NCBI GenBank assembly: GCA_900239685.1
Contig: OENT01000199.1
Location: 1 to 64,000, forward strand
DNA length: 64,000 nucleotides
Reading direction: 5' to 3'
DNA from: Rotaria macrura
Taxonomy: Eukaryota; Rotifera; Eurotatoria; Philodinida; Philodinidae
In this document: positions 38,157 to 48,163 of the stretch, one piece after another
Numbering within the stretch: the first letter of the stretch is position 1
Layout: the number at the start of each line of letters is the position of its first letter
The notes under the pieces: model-generated
The model's database searches: none
The model's input: only the letters and a program-made list of their open reading frames with translations
What the model was told of the DNA's origin: nothing
Program-made: the position numbers and the translations under genes

Positions 38157-38987
38157 CACTAGTCGAGGATCTTGACATCGTTCTTTCCAGCTTCTTGTAG
38201 ATACATTCTTGTCTGGCTAGGCAAGAATCACATCGTCAGGCAAGATTCTTTTTTCTTTCTTGCCCACGAATCTTGGCTGATCTCAAAAGAATTGTGAATA
38301 TCTTGGCTTTCTTGCCAGATTCCATATCTTCTTGAAGATCCGATAAGATTCTTCTTTCCTTCCTTCCTTCAACTGAATCTGGTCTGATGTTCATGAATAA
38401 ATTCAGCAATGTCAGACCAGATTCTGGTTGAAGGAAGGAAAGAAGAATCATATCGGATCTTCAAGAAGACCCAGGTCGAACAAGCACGATCGTAAACGAC
38501 CGTATACGGAGAAATACGGCAAAATACATGGACCAGTATTACGATCGTATATCTCCGTGTCGTATACGGAGAAATACGACGGTGTACGGAGAGTAAAACG
38601 ATCGTTTATGGTCCTCGTAAACAAAATCCGTAAACGGTTTCCATTTTCCACCGTATTCCTCCATATACGATCGCATTTGTCCTTATACAACACGGTGATA
38701 TACGACCGTAATACTGGACCATGTAAAACGCTATAATACGACCGTTTACGGTCGTGTGGGGAGCATACACGGTCGTTTACAGCCGTATACGAAGTCCGTA
38801 ATCGTCGACCTGGGGGATATGGAATCTGGCAAGAAAGCCAAGATATTCACAATTCTTTTGAGATCAGCCAAGATTCTTGGGCAAGAAAGAAAAAAGAATC
38901 TTGCCTGACAATGTGATTCTTGCCTAGCCAGACAAGAATGTATCTACAAGAAGCTGGATAGAACGATGTCAAGATCGTCGACTAGTG
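38157..38987. mobile_element. Outer foldback (palindromic) element
   Basis: The termini CACTAGTCGAGGATCTTGAC and its near-complement ending TCGACTAGTG (38978-38987) bound a long palindrome. The left arm runs from 38157 to about 38385. The right arm is split into about 38410-38469 and 38815-38987 by an inserted element. Landmarks pair across the centre: TTGTCTGGCTAGGCAAGAAT with ATTCTTGCCTAGCCAGACAA, GCCAGATTCCATATC with GATATGGAATCTGGC, and TCTGGTCTGA with TCAGACCAGA. Without the insertion it would be about 485 bases. It has no coding capacity. No clear target-site duplication was seen at the outer ends. Confidence 0.85.
38470..38814. mobile_element. Inner element inserted in the foldback, rich in CGTATACG motifs
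   Basis: It begins CCCAGGTCGA and ends TCGACCTGGG, which are inverted termini. Inside are many copies of short palindromic words such as CCGTATACGG, CGTAAACGACCG and CCGTTTACGG. The interior pairs GACCAGTATTACG with a near-complement CGTAATACTGGACC. The outer palindrome predicts AAGAAGATATGG at this point. Instead AAGAAGA precedes and GATATGG follows the element, consistent with a 2-base GA duplication. The open frames found on both strands here are products of the palindromic repeats. Confidence 0.8.
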
Positions 38988-39341
38988 TGTAGTATTCATC
39001 ATTGCGGATTTCTTAATCGGAATGGAACGAACTGAATTCAACACGAAGCTTAGTAGTCGCAATCCTTCAGTATTTTTCTCTTGCTAATAAGTAGCACGAT
39101 GAAAAACTTTTTCGATTCAAAAATTATGTCGTGTCGTACCTCGATACTTGCACATTAGTCGTCTAGTGAATTGAACGCTGAGAGACTAATCAGAAGTCAG
39201 ACGTTTTCGAGATGCAGCGAAGTTGAACTGAACCAACTTTGTACACGTGCACTACATGTATGAACGAAATTGGATGCTTATATCTGGGGGAAAGCTACTT
39301 TTAAAGATTTTCCGGGCATAATTCGAAATATTCGAACTTAA
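38988..39341. other. Spacer right of the foldback element
   Basis: No gene is seen. Base composition is somewhat more G+C than the surrounding intergenic DNA. Confidence 0.4.
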
Positions 39342-39968
39342 ATGAATAATTTTAGCGTTGAACGTGGATCTTCTCAACCAGACAGTAAGCAAACTTCTGA
39401 TCTACGTATAGAAGATGTTTCGAGTTTCACAAACTTTAATATCAATGTGTGTCAATTGAGCTACTGTGTGCGGTTCAATACGAATACATTCCAATACACA
39501 GATTGAACTGAACGATGTTGACTACAAGATTGGTGTACGCATGCTATAACAATATCACATAATTAATGATACACTGTGATTTTTATTGTCATTTCTGAAA
39601 ACTATTTCTTTTTTCACTCAATAAAAGTTGAAATATGTTTCTTGTTTGTTGAACTAGATGCGAATGTTGAACGAGCTTTGAAAGTGGTGCGCATTCACTG
39701 TCAAAAAAAAATGTACACCTACTCATTTTTGAAGTTAAAGACAAAGACTCATCGCGTACGACTAATCGTAGAGAATAATTGTGAAAAAGAGTGTGTTACG
39801 ATGTTTAATCATATTTTGAAGGATGTCATGTGTTTGTCGCGTAACCTGTATACACGTATTGCGAGCATTCCTTGTTTGAATAACTTAACTCTACATAGAT
39901 TACATGTGATGTTGGATTTTTTCGAATCTTACTATCGGAATCCGATTGGATTTCATCGGATGATCTAA
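39342..39968 (+). CDS. Unidentified coding-like region
   Basis: An ATG frame at 39342-39506 encodes 54 residues (MNNFSVERGSSQPDSKQTSD onward). Just downstream a second frame is open through 39968 (LDANVERALKVVRIHCQKKM, RLIVENNCEKECVTMFNHIL, LYTRIASIPCLNNLTLHRLH). The two cannot be joined with confidence. Codon use leans to GTG, TTG and AAG, unlike the neighbouring genes. The stretch lies between the foldback element and an ATCGGAT-rich repeat. It may be a foreign or mobile-element fragment. No family is recognised. Confidence 0.3.
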
Positions 39969-40125
39969 CAGACCTCTACTATTGGAATTAAATGCTAATT
40001 CGTACACTAATAAGAAAATAGGTTTCTCGCGTGGGATCCGTTACTGGTTCCAAAACCCGGATTCCCATCGGATTTCATCGAATCGTCGGATCCTATCAGA
40101 TCCGATCGGAGTTATTCACACGGGA
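39950..40125. repeat. ATCGGAT-rich repeat island
   Basis: CCGATTGGATTTCATCGGAT and CCCATCGGATTTCATCGAAT are direct near-repeats about 100 bases apart. They are followed by GGATCC and GATCCGATCGGA palindromic words. The island is far more G+C rich than its flanks. It is possibly the end of a mobile element. Confidence 0.5.
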
Positions 40126-40909
40126 AGTAGTTTACTGTAGCGGTAAATGACATGTGAATTAGATACTTGATAATGCACAGTAACAGAAATAGATGCTCTA
40201 ATGGTCGTCAAAGAATTGAGAAAAACATGTGGTCAAAAAAAGAAACCAGCGGTTATCTTGCGTAAAGAAGAAACGTGTAGTGGATAGCCATGTTTTATCA
40301 ATTCGAAAGAAATTCGTCTATCGCAATCAATAGAATCAACTGCTTAGTCATTTTTATCCGTAATGTTTTCTATTATTTAAACAAAGTCATTGCTAGATAT
40401 TGATTCATCTAAAAAATTAGTATTATAAATAAATCGAACACGAACCACCTGCATAAGACAATTGTAGAAGTCGGATTTTCTGAAATAGCCGAAGCAGAAA
40501 ATCCTCTTCATAGACGGCAAGGTGGATTAATATCTGTACTGCATCATGGCTAAAATCGATTCCATTAGTACTTTATCGACAAGATACTATGTTTAAATTT
40601 CTTTTTCTCTCTCTCTGTGTATTATGACATTTGCTTTTGATTTTAGTGGTTTAGTGATTGATCTGGGCAGCACACATTGCAGAAAAAGACATGACAATAC
40701 AACAAGACTTAGATCTCATGTAATGATGATGAACAATCGATCGGTGTTCTGCAAGCTGTTCAACGGCAAATACTTCAGCAACATCAAGAAAAATTCTAGT
40801 CAGTTCTCGAATATTTTCAGATTCTGATCGATTCTTAAATCAAAACTACTTCATCTGTTATGCTCGATATGTTATAATCTATCTAATACTTTTGAAAAAC
40901 TGGCTTTAG

Positions 40910-41253
40910 AAAAAATGAATTTTCTTCAACAACATACTACATTATTGGCTTGCGTGTCGCTGATTAGTTCACTGAGATCATTGAATTCTATGAGACACGT
41001 ATTCTTGGCATTGATCAGAATCGTAAGTCAATGAAAATTTAGATTAATTTTATCAAATCTTGCTGTCAAGCTTATTTCATATCTAAACGGTTTTTTAAGA
41101 TTGATGGTGTTTTCAAATATTTTGTATATTATATCTGGAAGTAGTTCGAATATCCTTGTCCCGCTTAATCTACATCAGCTCAATTATCAAAACAAAAAAC
41201 TAATCCGTACTTGTGTGAAAATGAAATGTCTGAAGTTGTAATCTAATAAGATA
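40910..41253 (+). pseudogene. Broken Tudor-domain copy
   Basis: Segment 40910-41022 follows a CTTTAG acceptor in phase 2 and ends at a GTAAGT donor in phase 1, the same boundaries as the Tudor-core exon of gene C. It reads RVAD, an in-frame TAG, then FTEIIEFYETRILGIDQN, which aligns with CVAYSCQYFEFFRARILNID of gene C. The next exon-like piece from 41100 reads LYIISGSSSNILVPLNLHQL in a shifted frame. It resembles IIYVDFGNSEWVHFKGIRPL of gene C but has lost the FGN residues. The stop and frameshift mark it as a pseudogene. A possible earlier exon lies at 40710-40799. Confidence 0.5.
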
Positions 41254-42288
41254 TTTTCTATTATACATCTTGTAAATTGGTTTTGAAAGTAACTAAATAA
41301 AATGTGTAATAAAAAGATGGACTTAGAGATCAACACGATTGCAATAAAAAAATATAAGAATAGTACTTGTCAGAAAAACTAAAATGTACACACATTGAAG
41401 AAAGTATTGCTTGCGAATATATCTTTAAAGAAAATATAAATCATTCAAAAGAATAGATATCTAGAACTTCTCCTTCTTTAATCGATATGAATTGTTGTCA
41501 TTTCTAGCGTTTCTTCTAAATGGTAAAAACTCATTTGTTTCAAAATACTTCTGAAGGCTGTCCGTATTTGCAAAATGGCTTTTCATTTATTCTTCTTTAA
41601 GTTAAAGCACTATTTTCATTGCTCCCCATGTTCTTAATACACGCCTATATATTTATATACCTTAGTATAAAAGTAAAAAATCATATGCTGCATTTGTTTT
41701 TGCGTTATTCGAGACTCAGTATGTATAAGCAACTTTTCTTGTACTAAGCAAACAGAAAGGTTGTAGATGAATGCAAAGTAATTATGTACTTTTTTCATGA
41801 CTTGCTTCAGTTATAAGTGCAAATATCTTAGGCAAGTATGATCAGATAAAAAGAAACATTCCCTAACAACTGATTAAATCATAACTGTCGCATATTACCC
41901 AATACATCTGGTCGTGTATTAGCCATTTAAATCAATAAACTATTGCACGATGAGTATTTTGTGATGTTTGACATTTTAGGTAATGTTATTGATTGACAAA
42001 TACAACGAGCAACTTCGAAATTGATCTCGAAAGATTTTTTGATTGGCAACGAAAACGCAATGTCGATTATAACATGTGATTGTCAATTCGTTCACATGTT
42101 CTATTTTTGCTCGTAGACAGTTTCTTTTTTATTGCTTTTAATGTGCACGTAATAAATCAAACAAATTGTCTCCAACGCACTTTGATTTAAGAAAAGAAAA
42201 GTTTCATTTCAATGCTTGATGAATGCATTCTTATTTTTTCAATGAAAACTAAATTTTGCAGCTTTTAGATAGGAGTTTTCTTTTTATC
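41254..42288. other. Spacer before Tudor gene C
   Basis: AT-rich with no supportable gene. No clear equivalent of the N-terminal DDID exon of genes A and B was found before gene C. Confidence 0.4.
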
Positions 42289-45200
42289 ATGAACGAACAA
42301 CTTACCGATGGTATTTTTATCAAGAAATCCAATGAATATAAGCAATTAACAACAATTTCACCATCAACAGAATTCGCTGATAGTGGTATTGTTAGTCGAA
42401 TAACACCATTGTCATCAATAAATGATATGAAACAAAATTTATACCACAATGATGACGATGACTCTATGACAAATGAAAATCAAAGTCTTTCGTGCAATTT
42501 ACTTGAGATTAGTAAACGTATGCTGTTTGTTTATGTTTCTAAATTCAAACAGTTCAATGTTGATCTCATTATGTTTTTGTTCTAGCGATGCTAAAATACA
42601 AAAAATGCGACGCATACATGCAGTATTCTAATTGTCTGATAACTTATCTCGATCATCCATCATCTATATTTATGCAAACACTTGAAGATGGTTCGGCCTT
42701 TCAACAAATGCATCAAGATATGAAGTGAGAATGGCCTATCTACTTGTCTTGTTCATTGAAATGTGTTAGATGACAACATATTTATTTTTACTATTAAGCC
42801 ATACGAAAACATTGTTGACGGTGTCAAATTATACCCGTTACAACTAAAGTCTTGTTTCTGTTGTTATTCGAGCTTAATCAAATAATGTTTGAAATAACAA
42901 TCTGATATTTTGTTATTAGAAATTTCATAATGTCACTGACGATATTTAACATCTTAGAGATCATAACGTATCGTATTAGAATACACTATTTGACGTTGTT
43001 TCGTATTGTATCTCGAATTTTCCTACTTTTTTTTTCCCAAGAACTACAACTCGTCAAAATTAAAGCCGGTTAAGATTGAAATAAGCTGCTGAAATATGCT
43101 TGTCGCCCCCCTTCTCTTAATTATAAGCTAGAGCTTAATTTTCATATCACGTTTTGCAGAAAAAATATCTGTTTCGAAGACTGAGTAATTCAAGAAAACT
43201 ATTCTAGTTTCTTTACATCAAAGTCATTCATTCTTTCTATCATCACTAATTCTATACTCTTTGAGTATAATCAAAAAAAAAACAACCAACCATTCACTCA
43301 TAGCTTTTGACAATATCGGAAAATATCTTTTGTTGGATTCAATTTGAATAACTGTTTTTATTTGAAAACTTTGCTGAAACTTTTCCTTATATATTCTATT
43401 TTCTTTCGTTATCTTTCTATAGTCGATATTACATGGATAATATAAATGGGTATTCCAATATTTCAATAAATTTTTTTCAAACTGGCAATTTTTGTGTTGC
43501 TTATTCATGCCAATATTTTGAATTTTTTCGTGCTCGAATTCTTAATATCGATCATAAAAGTATACGACATAAAGAGTAAATAAAAATTATTCTTGAATTA
43601 AATGGCAACAATCATTTTAGATAGTCAATGTTTAATTATATATGTTGACTTTGGTAATTCGGAGTGGGTACATTTTAAAGGTATTCGTCCTCTTCATGTT
43701 GAATTTACGAAATTAAAAATTCAAGGTATTCCAATAACACTTTCATATGTAAGCTTAATACACGTATAGATGAATCTATTTTTCGTTGTTTCTTCTATTT
43801 TCATATTAACTATTCGTATAGATTGTTCCGAAAAAAGATTCTCAATCTGATTCAATCAGTTGGAATACAAGTATTGGCAAACAATGTACACGAAAATTAC
43901 GTCGAATATTAATTAAACCTGATAGTGAACCAATGTTATTTGTTTCTGTAACATTCCTATCGAAAGAAATTTGGTGGCCATTGCCATTTGTCGATATCAG
44001 AATTGATGGTCAGGTAGATAAAAATTTACAGTTTAAAAGAAAAACAAACTCAAGAGATATTTTCTCCTTTGCATGAGAAGATAATTTACACAGAAATTAT
44101 TTATCTTCGTCTTTTCTATTCATTTTCTTCCATATTTCTCTACGTCTATTCATCTATCCAATAGAATGTAGTCTCTATATGTAATGAGCGGGTTTAGTTC
44201 CGTTTCATGAAAATATTCTGGGCAAAATGTTTTTTTTTTTCTAAAGAGAAAAAGAAACAATTACAACTATGCATCAGTGGAAGTCAATCAGAATATAATT
44301 CATGAGTCTATAAGATATTCCAGAGAGCTACCGGAACATTCTTTGCGTTGCGTGCGTTCACAAGGAAACCATAGTGAGACTAACAATAACTTGAAAGTGT
44401 TCATGCTCAAGGATTTCGAAAGGTATGTGTTATGACTATCGTAGTCACTGTTTACAATTAATTTTAAGTAACGTATTGTATCATAATAGAATGAAATTTT
44501 CGTTGAAAATTTATTCTATAGATATCATATGTGCAAAGTTCGAAACCCTATGAAATGTTCATGTATCGAGAGATAGGATTTTTCATAAACGGACACCTAT
44601 GAGACCATAATCGCTTGGACTATTTTAAGGATTGTTTTTCTCTCCGCCTTAAGAAAACTTTCTTGTAGATGAAATATAATTTTAACTAATTAGCAATTAT
44701 TTTGGGATGATGATTACAATGAACAGCCTTTTCTTTTTTGTAAACGCATTATACTAATCTTTTAAAAATATTCGTCTAACAACTGCGCCATTGTTTTGTT
44801 AGTATTGATTCATGAATATCAATAATTGGGTATTTACGACAAGTAAATTTCTTTTCATAATATGTAGACTTTTTTCTGTTTGCTTCATCGGAAGCATGTA
44901 TCAAATGAATTGAATTCATCAATCACTGCGTGGAAGTTTTGAATTAGAAGTACTAATATTTAGATTGAGTTAACTATACAAAATCGTCTTTGATTTCGAA
45001 TGAATTCAAGAGTGTAAGATTTCAATCAGTATGCTCATCTAGATTCATCATGAAAAAATGAAACATATCTCTATCGATGGAAGAAGAAGAGCAACCTAAT
45101 AATTAGATAGGAAATGAATTTTCTTACATGACAATCTATGGACGATTTAAGTGAATACTTTTTTATGTGAATTATTATAGGATTTAGCTCAAATACTTCA

Positions 45201-45395
45201 TCATGATGGATTGGCTCGTCTTACACATAATAATTATGATTTGAAAAATATTTATCCAACATTTGGTAGACATCAAAGTGAACATCTCATTTATGGTATT
45301 CAAACAATTGGAACGATAATAAAGTATATGATTATAGAAATTTTGTCTTTCTTAAAACGACTCTTTCATTGTAAAATATCATTCTGAATAGATGA
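42289..45395 (+). CDS. Tudor-domain protein C (divergent, short)
   Basis: Exons 42289-42511, 42586-42724, 43423-43559, 43621-43748, 43822-44013, 45181-45323 and a last four-base exon 45392-45395 give about 321 residues. If the last intron is retained, translation ends at 45374 instead. The N-terminus is acidic and unlike A and B (NLYHNDDDDSMTNENQS). The Tudor core is GNFCVAYSCQYFEFFRARIL followed by CLIIYVDFGNSEWVHF. The rest ends WWPLPFVDIRIDGQ and a C-terminal LARLTHNNYDL. Intron phases match genes A and B, but the intron inside the W|PL motif is absent and exon 5 is fused. The core Trp is replaced by Phe and the WYRAR motif reads FFRAR, while FGN is kept. A 1.17 kb intron precedes exon 6. 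This is the most diverged member of the cluster. Confidence 0.75.
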
Positions 45396-47806
45396 TTCTC
45401 TATGGATCGATTGCAATATTTCTCTCGGGCATCCAATGTTGTATGTACAACACTAATTTTCAAGAAAAAAAGAATTTCGATTATATTTTTATTGTTTTAG
45501 TCTGGCACATGATCGATTTCTCATGAAAAAAAAACAGACCGTTATCTCATCTTACTCCTTTATTTCTAATCATTCAGTGTCAGATCGATGATAATAAATC
45601 GCTATTTATACATGCTACATTTTCCTTTCTCATGTCTCTCTTGCATCATAACAAAGAATACAATGACTATAGTTCGTTGTTTATATATATATATAAAATC
45701 TCATTTAATATCGAACGAGATAAATGAAGTATAATAACATATGTATTATAGATTTTATTTTCTTGTATTATGTAAAACAATTGGACCAATTACAATGAAC
45801 AATTATCGATAAGAGATACACATTGAATTGAACGTAAGTTATAGTTTTATCACATATACATTCAAATATCAATCTTATTGACTTGTGAAAATTTGCGTAC
45901 ATCGATAAGAAAAGACATTATCTCTCAGACATGCTGTATTTAACATTTAAACGTTGATCTGTCTTTATTGAATTATATAGACAATTCATGTAAGATTTCT
46001 TATTCAAAAGTGAAGATAACGATATTTTCCTTGTTGTTCACCATGTACATAGGTAAAAATTCGTCACTTGGAAGGTTTGCTCTTCGTAAGAGCAAAACTT
46101 TCAGTTTCAATAGAGCTTAACTTACAGTAAGGTAATACATAAAGCATGCTTCAATTATTACATCTTGATAACAGTACACACTTCTAACTTCTTTATTTGA
46201 ATATGTTACTCATTCAAATAAAATCTAACAAATTTAGTCATATATTTCGTCTGTGTCAAGTAGAATACTTCTGACAAGTAATTATATAATACTAGACGTG
46301 CAATTTATTTCACTTGTTTGTTATAATTAGAAATGTAAGACAATAATATTTTCCATGTGTCAAAAGTAAATATGATATCATGTACTCTAAAATATCAATC
46401 TACTACGATTAATTTTAGAATATCAATTGAAATTTTGTAAGAGAAAAGAAACAGCTTAAATGTGTACTGATCTTTTATCCTTGACCGTGCCTTCTGTGTG
46501 ATCGTTTGACATATTAGATATTCTATAGAATCTCCGCGATTACCTTCAAGCAATAAAACGACATTTTGTTCGAATAGAGAGAACAATGAAAAATCTCATT
46601 CGAACTATATTCAATTAACTATTAATATTAGTTGTTGATTATATAATATGTAGATTTACAAATAATTCTTTTTTTCTTTTCAAATTTTACCCAAAGACAA
46701 AAATAATACTTTTAATCAATGAACTTGAAAATAGTTCTTAGAAAAGTTTTCATACCATTAGAATCTATGTATTAAAATTTGTTATTTGAAAAAATATTCA
46801 TTGTATTGATTAATAAGACGAAAGAAGTATCTATAATTGATACTTACATACAATACGAACATTTCTATGTTTGATTTATTTCTTTAGGCTAATATTTTAT
46901 CCAATACTCAACAACTTGACAAGAATCCGATGTGCAAATTTCATATGAACCATGAATTAAATCACAACTAAAGTATAGTATTAAACTTCAATTTAATATT
47001 TCATCAATCATCGTTTACTGTGACTTGAATAAATGTTAAACATAAGGTGCGATTGAAATATGGTCAAACATCAAATTGAACGATGGACATGTGATGATTT
47101 GAGTGACAATTCATTTTCAATGGTTGTTTTCGTGTGTCCGAAAAAAAAAGAAAGAAAGACATTCACTGATCATTAATGAATGAAGAAAAGATAACTATTG
47201 ATTTTAATCATGTTCGTCGATTGATGATTTATCATATATCTGGTTACTAAACTGCACAGATTGATAGAGCCAATATAAAATGAAGTTTTCTTTCTTTCTT
47301 TTTATTATTCTCTTTCGCCGTCTCGAAATTGAGCCATTGTGAATATATATATTGATACGTGAATAAAGAGAGCGAAGATTCAATGACAGACAAGAAATGT
47401 GTCACTCAAGGGAACCTTCGATGATTCTCTCGTTGTTCGTCTTTCTTTTTTTTTTCTTTTTAAGCTCTCGACCTCGACATGTCATTTATCTTGATAGTGT
47501 GTCCGATTGTATGAGAAAAATGAAGAGAAAAATTCTTTGTTCTCTCATATATTATAGTCTAAAATTGAATTTTTTCCCACTGTCTACAGAAATTAATCGT
47601 CCATCAACTTCATCTGTTGGAAAAGAAAAGAAAAAGTGTGCATTCATCGGTCAGTCAGTAAAGAAATATATATCTATATATATATATACGTCTATAAGAA
47701 GCAAGAAGAGAGAAAAAGAGTGAGAGAAATCGTAGAAGACATAGCGGTGAGTTCTAATTGATATATCCGATGAATAAGGAGGCGAAGAATAAGAAGAAAC
47801 GAAAGT

Positions 47807-47838
47807 CATGATGATGATGATGATGATGATGATGATGT
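47807..47838. repeat. (GAT)n microsatellite
   Basis: Ten or so uninterrupted ATG/GAT triplets upstream of the receptor phosphatase gene. Confidence 0.9.
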
Positions 47839-48005
47839 AATTGGGATGGATGTACATCGTAAATGAGGGAAGGTGAGCGACCGGTCAAGTTGTTGGCCTT
47901 CATTTTGCGCACAGTTGTTGTTTGTTCTTCTCTTTATACATGTATATCGTTATAGTAAGCCTATTATATTTGATGTTCTAGTATAGACCATCCTCACATA
48001 TCCAC

Positions 48006-48009
48006 ACAG

Positions 48010-48051
<42 letters not shown>

Positions 48052-48065
48052 CGGTATGTATGTAT
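48006..48065. repeat. (CA)n-(TA)n-(TATG)n compound microsatellite
   Basis: A CA run, then a TA run and three TATG tetramers, about 100 bases before the receptor phosphatase start. Confidence 0.9.
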
Positions 48066-48163
48066 GTATGCTTCTTAATTGTGCGCATACAGAAACAATA
48101 ACACACGCTCTGTGCCTTTTGTTATATTTCTAGATGGACATATGAATGTGGACGAAAGAATAG

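Larger units (their letters stand above)
45396..48163. other. Intergenic region before the receptor phosphatase
   Basis: No gene is supported. It holds AT-rich sequence and simple repeats, with the phosphatase promoter and 5' UTR near the right end. An acceptor-like TTTCTAG at 48127-48133 precedes a three-codon upstream frame (ATG GAC ATA TGA at 48134) before the main ATG at 48164. Confidence 0.5.

Noticed and set aside
38428..38736. Open frames of 81-102 codons on both strands
   Set aside because: They lie inside the palindromic inner element. The repeated CGTATACG words make both strands open together, and the peptides are just translated repeats.
46060..46110. GCTCTTCGTAAGAGC hairpin as a possible terminator or ncRNA
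   Set aside because: A short stem with no neighbouring gene or conserved context. It is expected by chance.
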